A DNA stretch of 64,000 bases, from positions 62,001 through 126,000 of the forward strand of contig CAJUQV010000001.1 in the NCBI GenBank assembly GCA_910588335.1, read 5' to 3'. Each line of letters opens with the position of its first letter. The first letter of the stretch is position 1. The translations under genes and the position numbers were made by a program. The notes beneath the pieces are model-generated. The model worked only from the letters and a program-made list of their open reading frames with translations. It searched no databases and was not told where the DNA came from. Below are positions 35,661-44,218 of this stretch, piece by piece. This stretch comes from an uncultured Ruminiclostridium sp. (lineage in GTDB: Bacteria > Bacillota > Clostridia > Oscillospirales > Ruminococcaceae).

Positions 35661-36725
35661 ATGGAAATCACGATCCAAAAAACCACCGCCCCCAAGCAAA
35701 AGCCCGATCAGACCAAGCTGGGCTTCGGACAGTACTACACCGATCATATGTTTATGATGAATTACGACGAGGGGCAGGGCTGGCACGACCCACGCATAGT
35801 CCCCTACGGTCCCATAGCCCTCGACCCCGCCGCAATGGTGCTCCACTACGCTCAGGAAATTTTCGAGGGACTTAAAGCCTACCGCACCGCCGAGGGGAAA
35901 ATTCAGCTTTTCCGTCCCGAAAAGAATATGGCGAGAATGAACCTGTCCTGCGACCGCCTCTGCATTCCCTCAATTGACGAAGAATTTGCGGTAAAAGCCA
36001 TTAAAACATTGGTAAAACTTGACGAGGATTGGATCCCCACCGCCGAAGGCACCTCACTCTATATTCGCCCTTATATTTTCGCCGTTGATCCACACGTGGG
36101 AGTACACGCGGCAAAGCATCTCATATTCGCCGTAATTCTTTCCCCCGTGGGCGCGTATTATCCCAACGGCATTGAGCCCGTTAAAATTTTTGTGGAAGAA
36201 AAATACGTCCGCGCGGTTGTGGGCGGCACCGGTTTTACCAAGGCGGGCGCCAACTACGCCATCTCCCTTAAGGGACAGGAGGAAGCGGAGAAGCAGGGAT
36301 ATGTCCAGACGCTCTGGCTTGACGGCGTTGAAAGAAAATACGTGGAGGAGGTAGGCTCCATGAACGTATTCTTCATTATCGGCGACGAGGTGGTAACGCC
36401 CGCTCTTGTGGGATCAATCTTAGGCGGTATCACCAGAATGTCCATTATAGAGCTTCTCCGTTCCAAAGGCTATACCGTAAGCGAAAGAAAACTCGCCATA
36501 GACGAACTTGTTGAAGCCCATAAGGCTGGTAAATTAAAGGAAGCTTTCGGCACCGGCACAGCGGCGGTTATTTCCCCCATAGGAGAGCTTAAGTACCGCG
36601 ATAACATAATGAAAATAAACGATGGCAAAATCGGCGAAACCAGCCAAATGCTCTACGATACCCTTACCGGTATCCAGTGGGGAAGAATTCCCGACGCCAT
36701 GGGTTGGATTCAGACCGTTGAATAA
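35661..36725 (+). CDS. ilvE: branched-chain amino acid aminotransferase
   Basis: Fold-type IV PLP enzyme of 354 residues that transfers the amino group between glutamate and the keto acids of leucine, isoleucine and valine. Family blocks are LHYAQEIFEGLKAYR near 55, RPEKNMARMN near 88, the PLP lysine in TGFTKAGANYAISL near 195 and VERKYVEEVGSMNVFF near 225. The length suits the type II branched-chain aminotransferases. GAAGGAAAA precedes the ATG. It lies 37 nt before glyS and may be cotranscribed. Confidence 0.95.
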   Translation: MEITIQKTTAPKQKPDQTKLGFGQYYTDHMFMMNYDEGQGWHDPRIVPYGPIALDPAAMVLHYAQEIFEGLKAYRTAEGKIQLFRPEKNMARMNLSCDRLCIPSIDEEFAVKAIKTLVKLDEDWIPTAEGTSLYIRPYIFAVDPHVGVHAAKHLIFAVILSPVGAYYPNGIEPVKIFVEEKYVRAVVGGTGFTKAGANYAISLKGQEEAEKQGYVQTLWLDGVERKYVEEVGSMNVFFIIGDEVVTPALVGSILGGITRMSIIELLRSKGYTVSERKLAIDELVEAHKAGKLKEAFGTGTAAVISPIGELKYRDNIMKINDGKIGETSQMLYDTLTGIQWGRIPDAMGWIQTVE

Positions 36726-36762
36726 TTGCTCCCAAAAATCATAAGGAAGGAAACATCATAAA

Positions 36763-38145
36763 ATGGAAAACACCGAAAAGACAATGGAAAAAATAGTCGC
36801 CTTATGTAAGGGAAGAGGCTTTATCTACTCCGGAAGCGACATTTACGGCGGTCTCGCCAACACATGGGATTACGGCCCGTTAGGCGCCCGACTTAAAAAC
36901 AACGTTAAGGACGCTTGGAGAAAGCGCTTTATTCAGGAGCGCCGCAACAGCTTCGAGCTTGACGCCGACATTTTGATGCACCCAAGGGTATGGGAGGCTT
37001 CGGGACACGTAGCCAGCTTTTCCGACCCGCTTCTGGACTGCAAGGAGTGTAAAATGCGCCACAGAGCGGACAATCTTATCGAAGGCTTTGACCCCGACGC
37101 TCACCCCGACGCCATGACCAAGGAAGAGATGTTCGAGTATATCGAAAGCCATAAGATACCATGCCCCAAATGCGGCAAGTCAAATTATACCGGAATACGC
37201 GAATTCAACCTGATGTTCCAGACATACAGGGGCGTTACCGCCGACAGTAAGAGCGTTATCTACCTCCGCCCCGAAAACGCCCAAGGGGAATACGTAAACT
37301 TCCTTAACGTACAGCGCACAATGAGAGCCAAGTTGCCTTTCTCCATAGGACAGATAGGAAAGGCTTTCAGAAACGAAATAACTCCCGGAAACTTCACCTT
37401 CCGTACCATCGAGTTTGAACAGATGGAGTTTCAGACCTTCTGTAAGGAGGGACAGGACGGCGAGCTGTACGATTTCTTCAAACAGTTCGGCAAGCAATTC
37501 TATATGGATCTGGGCATTCCCGAAGAACACCTGCGTTATCACGATCATGAAAAGCTTGCCCATTATGCAAAGGCGGCCTGCGATATAGAATTTCTCTTCC
37601 CCTTCGGCTGGGGCGAAATAAACGGCACTCACAACCGCACCGACTTCGACCTGACCAGACATCAGGAATACAGCGGACAAAAGATAGAATATCTCGACCC
37701 CGAAACCAACGAAAAGTTTATCCCATATATCATAGAATCCACCTATGGATTGGACAGAACGGTGCTTGCTCTTATCTGCGAGGCATACGATGAAGAGGTT
37801 ATCGACGCGGAAAAGAACGACACCAGAGTCGTGCTTCACTTTGATCCCTCAATCGCCCCCATAAAGGCGGCGGTTCTGCCTCTTTCAAAGAAGCTTGCCG
37901 ACGGCGCGCTGGAAATACACGACGAGCTTGCCAAGTACTTTATGGTAGACTATGACGAAACCGGCTCTATAGGTAAGCGCTACCGCCGACAGGATGAAAT
38001 AGGAACTCCCTTCTGTATTACCTACGATTTTGACAGCGTGGAGGATAAATGCGTTACGGTAAGAGAAAGAGACAGCATGGAACAGGAGAGAATCCCCGTG
38101 GCTGAGCTTAAAAAGTATATTGAGGAAAGAGTTCGGGCAAAATAA
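36763..38145 (+). CDS. glyS: glycine--tRNA ligase, homodimeric type
   Basis: Class II synthetase of 460 residues that charges tRNA-Gly. The N-terminus GFIYSGSDIYGGLANTWDYG and HPRVWEASGHVASFSDPL, then a CxxC pair (CKECKMRH; CPKCGKSNY), mark the single-chain alpha-2 type. RPENAQGEYVNF, FRNEITPGNFTFRTIEFEQME (motif 2) and GLDRTVLALI (motif 3) are present, and the C-terminal anticodon-binding domain ends in EERVRAK. AAGGAAGGAAA lies about 10 nt before the ATG. Confidence 0.97.
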   Translation: MENTEKTMEKIVALCKGRGFIYSGSDIYGGLANTWDYGPLGARLKNNVKDAWRKRFIQERRNSFELDADILMHPRVWEASGHVASFSDPLLDCKECKMRHRADNLIEGFDPDAHPDAMTKEEMFEYIESHKIPCPKCGKSNYTGIREFNLMFQTYRGVTADSKSVIYLRPENAQGEYVNFLNVQRTMRAKLPFSIGQIGKAFRNEITPGNFTFRTIEFEQMEFQTFCKEGQDGELYDFFKQFGKQFYMDLGIPEEHLRYHDHEKLAHYAKAACDIEFLFPFGWGEINGTHNRTDFDLTRHQEYSGQKIEYLDPETNEKFIPYIIESTYGLDRTVLALICEAYDEEVIDAEKNDTRVVLHFDPSIAPIKAAVLPLSKKLADGALEIHDELAKYFMVDYDETGSIGKRYRRQDEIGTPFCITYDFDSVEDKCVTVRERDSMEQERIPVAELKKYIEERVRAK

Positions 38146-38174
38146 CCGCTTGATTAAAATTGGTATAAAAATAT

Positions 38175-38214
38175 AAAAAATGCGGTTCCGCCAAAAACGG
38201 AACCGCATTTTTTT
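38175..38214. terminator. bidirectional terminator between glyS and cheV
   Basis: AAAAAATGCGGTTCCG / CGGAACCGCATTTTTTT with a 7-nt loop; A and T tracts on both sides serve converging genes. Confidence 0.92.
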
Positions 38215-39124
38215 ATAAGTTTTTCATATACTCATGCATTTTTTCGATCAAAATACCGATCTGAGGCTTTGAGAACTGTTCGTCCGCACCTACGGATTTA
38301 CCCTTTATGCGCATTTTATCGTTAATAAGGGAACTGAAAAGAAATACGGGAATATTTTTCATAACGGGATCGTCCTTTATGCGCTTTGTAAGGTGATGAC
38401 CGTCCATCTGCGGCATCTCAATATCCGAAATGAGAAGAGCTACCTCGTCGCGTATGTTGTCTCCGAGATTCTTGTAGCCCTCTATGTAATCGAGCGCGTC
38501 CTTGCCGTTGGTAAAGGAAATAACATTTTTAAATCCCGCCGTGTGAAGCGAATCCATTATCATTTTATTGAGCAGCGCACTGTCTTCCGCAATAACCACA
38601 TGACCTTCAAAGTTAACGTCTTCATGCTTTGAAAGCTTTTCAAGACCCGCTGTGTCAAGACCCGCCGAGCGGTTGATATCCGCCACTATCTTTTCAAAGT
38701 CAAGCACTAATATCATACCGTCGTCCAGCTTCGCCACGCCCGTTATAAGACCAAGATTCTCGCTCTGCGCCACTGACGGGGGCTTTTCGATGCTGGTCCA
38801 GCTAAGCTTTACGATACCGTTAACGGAAGTAACGTGAAATGCAACGTGCATACTGTTGAATTCGCAAATAATCAGCATACCGTCATTATTTTCGGGCTTG
38901 GGCGAATCGAGCACTTTATGAAGGTCTACCACTGTAATAAGGATGTCACGGGGCATAAAAATACCCTCCACAGCGTCAGGCGCACCCGGCATCGGCGTTA
39001 CCTGAGAGTAGTTTGCCATTTCGCTGACTTTGGCGATATTTATGCCAAAGCATTTGTTTCCTACATGAAATTTTAAAAGCTCCAATTCATTGGTGCCGCT
39101 TTCAAGTAAAATGCCTGTCTCCAT
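38213..39124 (-). CDS. cheV: chemotaxis protein CheV
   Basis: Coupling protein of 303 residues that links chemoreceptors to CheA and tunes adaptation. An N-terminal CheW-like domain (about 1-155; FHVGNKCFGINIAKVSE, FMPRDILITVVDLHKVL) is followed by a response-regulator receiver (about 165-300) with VIAEDSALLNK, the phospho-acceptor in LLISDIEMPQMDG and FSKPQ. I chose ATG 39124 (METGIL) because GGAGGG lies 7 nt upstream; ATG 39130 is too close to it. It has its own promoter at 39158-39186. Confidence 0.95.
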   Translation of the reverse strand: METGILLESGTNELELLKFHVGNKCFGINIAKVSEMANYSQVTPMPGAPDAVEGIFMPRDILITVVDLHKVLDSPKPENNDGMLIICEFNSMHVAFHVTSVNGIVKLSWTSIEKPPSVAQSENLGLITGVAKLDDGMILVLDFEKIVADINRSAGLDTAGLEKLSKHEDVNFEGHVVIAEDSALLNKMIMDSLHTAGFKNVISFTNGKDALDYIEGYKNLGDNIRDEVALLISDIEMPQMDGHHLTKRIKDDPVMKNIPVFLFSSLINDKMRIKGKSVGADEQFSKPQIGILIEKMHEYMKNL

Positions 39125-39157
39125 AGACATTCCCTCCGATTTTTTTAATATATGTTT

Positions 39158-39186
39158 AGTATACAACATTTTAGAAGAAATTGCAA
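39158..39186 (-). promoter_or_regulatory. promoter of cheV
   Basis: On the minus strand TTGCAA (39186-39181), 17 bp, TATACT (39163-39158). It has a sigma-A rather than a flagellar sigma-28 pattern. Confidence 0.7.
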
Positions 39187-39233
39187 GGTTTTTTGTTAAA
39201 TTCGGAGTAAATTTTAAATTAAATTTTTTCCTC

Positions 39234-39263
39234 TTGACAAACGCCGCGACGCCGTGTTATAAT
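39234..39263 (+). promoter_or_regulatory. promoter of the exchanger gene
   Basis: TTGACA (39234-39239), 18 bp, TATAAT (39258-39263), upstream of the riboswitch. Confidence 0.85.
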
Positions 39264-39272
39264 TTAAGCGTA

Positions 39273-39436
39273 AAATAAAGGGAGTAGCTTGCGCGGCCGA
39301 TTGTATTGCTTCCCAATAAAACGGTTTGCGTTTACCTTGCCGTCAGTACGGTTCTGAAAAACCCGGCTTTGTATGTAAAAAGCGAGACTTTGTTGCGATT
39401 TAATAAAATTGCAGCATAGTTGTCGCTTTTTTTGTT
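39273..39436 (+). promoter_or_regulatory. yybP-ykoY (manganese) riboswitch with terminator
   Basis: The leader begins AAATAAAGGGAGTAGCTTGCG, the GGGGAGUAGC-like start of this riboswitch class. It continues to GCCGTCAGTACGGTTCTGAAAA, also typical. It ends in a terminator stem AAAAAGCGA (39377 on) / TCGCTTTTTTT (39423-39433). yybP-ykoY RNAs sense Mn2+ and control manganese or calcium transporters, which suits the Na+/Ca2+ exchanger-like gene 50 nt downstream. Confidence 0.8.
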
Positions 39437-39487
39437 TGCCCCGAAAAAGCGCGGCGCTGCAAAATCCGAAAGCGGAGGAACAATACA

Positions 39488-40423
39488 ATGGAACTGTTTA
39501 TCTCTTTTGTACTGCTGGCGCTGGGCTTTGTCATGTTGGTAAAGGGAGCGGATTTTTTTGTGGACGGCGCCTCTTCCATAGCGGGCGGATTGGGCATCCC
39601 TCAGCTTGTTATAGGCCTCACCGTGGTGGCGATGGGGACAAGCGCCCCCGAAGCCGCCGTAAGCCTCACCGCCGCCATTAAGGGAAACGCCGACATTACG
39701 TTGGGCAACATAGTGGGCAGCAATATATTAAACGTGCTGATAATTTTAGGTCTTACCGCCGTTATTGCTCCCATAACCGTGACAAAAACGGCGGCGCGGG
39801 TCGATCTGCCATTTATGACGTTTATCACGCTTTTGCTGCTTTTGTTAGGCGCGGACGGAACGGTAGGACATATAGACGGTATAATATTCTCTGCGGTGTT
39901 CGTCTTTTATCTTACATATCTGTTTATTACGGCTAAAAAAGGAAAAATTGCCGATAATACCAATGTAAAGAAGCATAAGCTGTGGCAGTCTGCGCTGAAA
40001 ACCCTTATCGGCTTAGCCCTGATAATTTTCGGGAGCGACTTTGCCGTGGACGCGGCAACCGCAATCGCAAAAACTTTCGGAATGAGCGAGCGGTTTATCG
40101 GGCTTACGATTGTCGCCTTGGGTACGTCGCTGCCCGAATTGTTCACCTCCGTATCGGCAGCGAGAAAGGGGAACGCCGACATAGCCGTAGGAAATATCAT
40201 CGGGAGCAATATCTTCAACATTCTCTTTGTGGTGGGCGTTTCCGCTTTAATCGTGCCGGTACCCTTTTCGTCGGAATTTATTGCCGATACTATTATCGCC
40301 GCCGCGGCGGGAGCGCTTCTGCTGATTTGCCATATGGCGGGGAAGGGGAAAATAAAACGCTCCGGCGGCGCCCTCATGCTGATAAGCTACGCCGCCTATT
40401 TCGGATTTCTTTGTTTAAGATAA
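39488..40423 (+). CDS. CaCA-family cation exchanger (YrbG-like)
   Basis: Integral membrane antiporter of 311 residues with about ten membrane segments in two homologous halves. Each half carries an alpha repeat: VVAMGTSAPEAAVS with GNIVGSNILNVLIILG, and IVALGTSLPELFTS with GNIIGSNIFNILFVVG. The acidic residues in the GTSxPE motifs bind the cation. Known members exchange Ca2+ for Na+; with a manganese-type riboswitch upstream this one may export Mn2+ or Ca2+ (inference). GCGGAGG precedes the ATG. Confidence 0.93.
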   Translation: MELFISFVLLALGFVMLVKGADFFVDGASSIAGGLGIPQLVIGLTVVAMGTSAPEAAVSLTAAIKGNADITLGNIVGSNILNVLIILGLTAVIAPITVTKTAARVDLPFMTFITLLLLLLGADGTVGHIDGIIFSAVFVFYLTYLFITAKKGKIADNTNVKKHKLWQSALKTLIGLALIIFGSDFAVDAATAIAKTFGMSERFIGLTIVALGTSLPELFTSVSAARKGNADIAVGNIIGSNIFNILFVVGVSALIVPVPFSSEFIADTIIAAAAGALLLICHMAGKGKIKRSGGALMLISYAAYFGFLCLR

Positions 40424-40462
40424 TATTCCCGTTTGCTATAAAGAGGAAAGGAAAACATAAAA

Positions 40463-42208
40463 ATGGACATTTTTGATTTGCTTACAATGATCGGCGGCTT
40501 AAGCCTGTTTCTTTTCGGTATGAATATAATGGGACAGGCTCTGGAGCGAAGAGCTGGGGAGGGTTTCCGCACCCTTCTGGGAAAATTTACCACCGGGAAG
40601 CTTAAGGGAATACTTACGGGGCTTGGAGTTACCGCCGTGATTCAAAGTTCCTCCGCCGTTACCGTAATGGTAGTGGGCTTTGTAAACTCCGGGCTTATGA
40701 CGTTGAAACAGTCGATAAATGTAATTATGGGCGCCAACGTAGGTACAACCGTTACCGCATGGGTGCTGAGCCTTTCGGGAATAGACAGCGACAATATTTT
40801 TATAAGGCTCCTTAAGCCATCCTCATTTACCCCCGTTCTGGCTTTGGCGGGAATAATACTGTATATGTTCTGCAAGAGCGGAAAGAAAAAGGACAGCGGA
40901 CTTATACTTTTGGGCTTCGCCACGCTGATGTTCGGAATGGACGCCATGACGGGTTCCGTGTCGGCATTGGGCGAGCTGCCCGAATTTCAAAGGCTGTTTA
41001 TTTTGTTCAAAAATCCCGTTCTCGGCGTATTGGCGGGAGCGGTTCTGACTGCTGTGATTCAGTCCAGTTCTGCTTCTGTGGGCATTCTTCAGGCGTTGGC
41101 GGCAACGGGGCAGATTTCCTACGGCGCCGCCGTCCCCATAATAATGGGACAGAACATAGGCACCTGCGTTACCGCAATGATTTCCTCCGTAGGCGCCAAC
41201 AAGAACGCCAAACGGGCGGCGGCTGTACACCTTTTATTCAACGTTATAGGCACGGCGTTCTGTCTGACATTGTTCATAATAATTAAAGCGCTTTTCCCCA
41301 TTCCGCTGCTGGATCAGCCCGCAACCCTTTTCGGAATCGCCGTTTCACACTCGTTGTTTAACGTTTTGTGCACCGCGCTGATGCTTCCAATGTCGGGACT
41401 TCTTGAAAGACTGGTGAAAAAGCTGGTTCCCGACGCCAAAGAAAAGGAGAGCTGCCCCGAATTGGACGAAAGACTACTGGCTTCTCCTCCTGTGGCTCTG
41501 GAGCGATGCCGCGAGGTCGCCTCCGATATGGCGAAAATCTCAGTAGAATCTTTGTACGACAGCGTCAGAGCGCTGGAGAAATACTCTCCGGAGCTTGCCG
41601 CTTCAATACGGAAAAAAGAAGAAAAAACCGACCGAAGCGAGGATATTTTGGGCACTTATCTGGTAAGGCTCAGCGCCATGCGCATAAGCGCCGATGGAAA
41701 CAGGGAAGCGGCCAAGCTGCTTAAGCTAATCGGCGACTTTGAAAGGATAGCCGACCATGCCGTAAATATTTTGGAAGCGGCGGAGGAAAAGGAAAAGAAA
41801 GGTCTGAAATTCACCTCCAACGCCGTGACGGAGCTTAATGTCCTTACTTCGGCGGTAAAAGAAATTACGGACCTTTCTCTGAAAGCTTTTTTGAATAACG
41901 ACCTTGAATCTGCAATGTCGGTGGAGCCTCTGGAGGAGGTTATAGACAGGCTCAAGGAAAAGGCGCGTTCAAGGCATATCCGCCGCTTGCAGCAGGGTGA
42001 CTGTTCCATCGAAGCGGGGTTTGTGTATTCCGACCTGCTGACCAATCTGGAAAGGGTTTCGGATCATTGTTCCAATATCGCGCTTTGCATTATCGATATC
42101 GCAGATAACAATATGGATATGCACAGATCGCAGAAGGAGATGCAAGAGGACGGAGGGAATTTTGAAAGAAGGTTTAAGGAGTATAAGGGAAAATATAGTC
42201 TTAATTAG
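40463..42208 (+). CDS. Na/Pi cotransporter family protein with PhoU-like domain
   Basis: Membrane protein of 581 residues. The N-terminal half (about 1-300) has the duplicated Na/Pi repeats: QSSSAVTVMVVGFVNSGLM with MGANVGTTVTAWVLS, and QSSSASVGILQALAA with MGQNIGTCVTAM. The C-terminal half (about 345-560) is a helical PhoU-like domain (DFERIADHAVNILEAAEE; NLERVSDHCSNIAL) that probably gates or senses phosphate. It follows the exchanger by 39 nt and may belong to the same transcript. GAGGAAAGGAAAA precedes the ATG. Confidence 0.93.
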   Translation: MDIFDLLTMIGGLSLFLFGMNIMGQALERRAGEGFRTLLGKFTTGKLKGILTGLGVTAVIQSSSAVTVMVVGFVNSGLMTLKQSINVIMGANVGTTVTAWVLSLSGIDSDNIFIRLLKPSSFTPVLALAGIILYMFCKSGKKKDSGLILLGFATLMFGMDAMTGSVSALGELPEFQRLFILFKNPVLGVLAGAVLTAVIQSSSASVGILQALAATGQISYGAAVPIIMGQNIGTCVTAMISSVGANKNAKRAAAVHLLFNVIGTAFCLTLFIIIKALFPIPLLDQPATLFGIAVSHSLFNVLCTALMLPMSGLLERLVKKLVPDAKEKESCPELDERLLASPPVALERCREVASDMAKISVESLYDSVRALEKYSPELAASIRKKEEKTDRSEDILGTYLVRLSAMRISADGNREAAKLLKLIGDFERIADHAVNILEAAEEKEKKGLKFTSNAVTELNVLTSAVKEITDLSLKAFLNNDLESAMSVEPLEEVIDRLKEKARSRHIRRLQQGDCSIEAGFVYSDLLTNLERVSDHCSNIALCIIDIADNNMDMHRSQKEMQEDGGNFERRFKEYKGKYSLN

Positions 42209-42258
42209 AACTTATTCTTATATCCACATGGAAATTTTCAAAATTTTTACAAGCCCCT

Positions 42259-42744
42259 TCAGTAAAACTCCAATAATTTTTCATTTATCTCATCTATTTT
42301 TTCACCCCGCCTTTTAATATCGGAATAAAAGGCTATTTCACCTATCTCGTCTCTGTCAACCCGCTTTTTCTCTATAATATCAAAATTTTCCTTTGAAAGC
42401 AATATTCCGTAAAGCCCGCCGTATTCCTCGTGCCACTCCTTTACCCAATAATCCGGCGGCATTTTATAATGCACAATACCGAGATATTCGAATTTCACAC
42501 CACTGATTCCCAGTTCCTCCCTGCATTCCCTCTCAATGCACTCTCTTAAGCCTTCTCCCTCGTCTATACGGCCGCCGAATGTTTCCCAGTCGTTTCTCCA
42601 TTTATGCCACCCCAGCAGATAATCAACCTCTGTTTTCACAATAACAAGGACATGGTTTAAGGCGGTATATTTTTTTATCGCCTCGGATTCATCAATCCGT
42701 ATTCTCTCTATTATCTCCGCTCCGTTCTTTGCTCTGAAAATCAT
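42259..42744 (-). CDS. Nudix hydrolase
   Basis: Cytosolic protein of 161 residues. The Nudix box FGGRIDEGEGLRECIERECR followed by EELGI is intact, with the R-E-x-x-E-E core that binds metal. WHKWRNDWETFGG precedes it. Substrate unknown. I chose ATG 42744 because GGAGGAA lies 7 nt upstream; ATG 42771 would put the ribosome site inside the gene. Confidence 0.88.
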   Translation of the reverse strand: MIFRAKNGAEIIERIRIDESEAIKKYTALNHVLVIVKTEVDYLLGWHKWRNDWETFGGRIDEGEGLRECIERECREELGISGVKFEYLGIVHYKMPPDYWVKEWHEEYGGLYGILLSKENFDIIEKKRVDRDEIGEIAFYSDIKRRGEKIDEINEKLLEFY

Positions 42745-42788
42745 ATAATATTCCTCCGACAATTTTAACAATTACGCCTATATAAAAC

Positions 42789-42829
42789 AATACCGCAATC
42801 GATGCCTTTTAAAAATTGATTGCGGTATT
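42789..42829 (-). terminator. terminator of the DUF3879-like gene
   Basis: AATACCGCAATC / GATTGCGGTATT. Read on the minus strand it is followed by GTTTTATA. Confidence 0.75.
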
Positions 42830-42862
42830 TTCTTGGACAAAAACGGATCAATTCCGCCGTAA

Positions 42863-43765
42863 TTAAATTTTCATATCCAGCTTTTCCTTTTCGGAAGCAA
42901 TACTTCCTTCTTTTAACCGTTTTTCAAGTCTCGCCATCTTTTCGGCTCTTACATGTTCGTTCATTTCAACCGACATTTCTTCTTTTTTGATTATTTGAGG
43001 ACTATTTTTCAACTGCTCCGCAAAAGCGTTTTCAATCTGCGCAATGGTTTTTCGGCAGGAAGCGCCGCCGTTTGCAGCGGTATCGGAACCCGAATCCACA
43101 GAAACAAACTTGTTTCCGGACCGTACAAGCGAAGCTTCGACGGACTCTCTTGTAATCCCGTCCAGAGCGTTTTTGGGAATGGGGTTTCCTATTTTCCAAT
43201 TGGGATCGGCTTTTCTTACTGCTGCGTAAAGCGCCCGGCTGTACGCCCTTTCGTACTGCTCCATAGTATACCCCGCCGCCAAACGGTCGTTCTTATTCAT
43301 TTTTCTGTACAGATTTGTATATACGTCCGAACGCTTTGTGGTGTCTCCGTTGGCAACGCCGTTTTCCTGTATAAATTCTCTTTTGGTAAGCTGGAACATT
43401 TCCTCCCTGCTGCTTTCCGGAATAGAAATGATGCGCTTTCTGGACGCGTCGTTTTCTTCCGTCACCAAAAGTCCCGCCAAACCCGTCACGGGACTGATAT
43501 AATCTCCGTCCTCATCGTAATTCTTCATTAAATTTTTTATCGCCTGCGGATTGGTATACATAGCGCCGTTTCCGTTGGCGGCGGACATCATATTTTTTAT
43601 TACGGTTTTATATTGTTTACTGTTTGTATCTATCCCCGCCGCCTTAAGCTGCTGCTGTACGGAACGACTGTTAAGATTGGAAAGCTGAAAGCTGCCGATG
43701 GGATTTGTTTTCGGTGCTCCGAATAGGCTTTGGAACAAAAAACCGTAATCCGTTATTTTTCCCAT
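42863..43765 (-). CDS. DUF3879-like protein of unknown function
   Basis: Soluble protein of 300 residues without signal peptide or membrane segment. Conserved-looking blocks are DYGFLFQSLFG at the start, AAGIDTNSKQYKTVIKNMM near 50, TNPQAIKNLMKNYDEDGDYI near 85, IPESSREEMFQLTKREFIQE near 120, then ENGVANGDTTKRSDVYTNLY. The last 60 residues are charged and helical. I recall these phrases from DUF3879 proteins, common in Lachnospiraceae and related Clostridia, function unknown. I chose ATG 43765 because GGAGGT lies 8 nt upstream. The upstream region is one copy of the 160-bp structured repeat, so its promoter must lie in or beyond that element. Confidence 0.7.
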   Translation of the reverse strand: MGKITDYGFLFQSLFGAPKTNPIGSFQLSNLNSRSVQQQLKAAGIDTNSKQYKTVIKNMMSAANGNGAMYTNPQAIKNLMKNYDEDGDYISPVTGLAGLLVTEENDASRKRIISIPESSREEMFQLTKREFIQENGVANGDTTKRSDVYTNLYRKMNKNDRLAAGYTMEQYERAYSRALYAAVRKADPNWKIGNPIPKNALDGITRESVEASLVRSGNKFVSVDSGSDTAANGGASCRKTIAQIENAFAEQLKNSPQIIKKEEMSVEMNEHVRAEKMARLEKRLKEGSIASEKEKLDMKI

Positions 43766-43782
43766 ATGAAGTACCTCCAAAG

Positions 43783-43941
43783 ATTATAGCAATCCAAAAA
43801 AAGTTTAAACAAAATTACAACAGTGCAAAAAACAAGCAAGCTTTGGGGGCATTGCCCCCGTCCTTCGGACTCCCCTACTTCCCTTTCGGAGTCCGAAAGG
43901 GAAGCGGAAAGGACAATTAGTCGCTTCGCTCCTATTTGTTT
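43783..43941 (+). repeat. 160-bp structured repeat, copy A
   Basis: Nearly identical to 62105-62264 in the opposite orientation. It contains hairpins GGGGGCATTGCCCCC, a perfect 12-bp stem CTTCCCTTTCGG/CCGAAAGGGAAG, and an enclosing GTCCTT/AAGGAC. Ends read ATTATAGCAAT... and ...CTCCTATTTGTTT. No terminal inverted repeat is obvious. It starts 10 bp before the ribosome site of the DUF3879-like gene. Confidence 0.85.
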
Positions 43942-44077
43942 ATCCTTTTGTTGGAATGCTATAGTATGATATATCTGTTTTTGCCGAAAAATATTCCATA
44001 TATTATATCGGCTGTTTTCTTTAAAAGTTTAGTTTTTTTGGAAAAATATATCGTTCCGTGCTGCTCATGAACAGAAA

Positions 44078-44112
44078 CAGGAGACGCCCTTTATTGCAGG
44101 GCGTCTCCTGTT
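44078..44112. terminator. terminator-like hairpin
   Basis: CAGGAGACGCCCT / AGGGCGTCTCCTG followed by TTTC on the plus strand. It lies between two minus-strand genes and probably ends the ABC exporter transcript. Confidence 0.6.
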
Positions 44113-44177
44113 TCGGCGATCTTTATAAACTGCTTGTAAATATAATATTCGCAATGTATCCTGCGGCATTACCTAAA

Positions 44178-44217
44178 CTAATCTTTAATCAAGTCTAAAA
44201 CTTGATTAAAGATTAGT
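44178..44217. repeat. 17-bp AT-rich palindrome at the ABC exporter stop
   Basis: ACTAATCTTTAATCAAG / CTTGATTAAAGATTAGT, perfect, 1 nt beyond the stop codon. Member of the dispersed palindrome family. Confidence 0.8.
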
Positions 44218-44218
44218 C

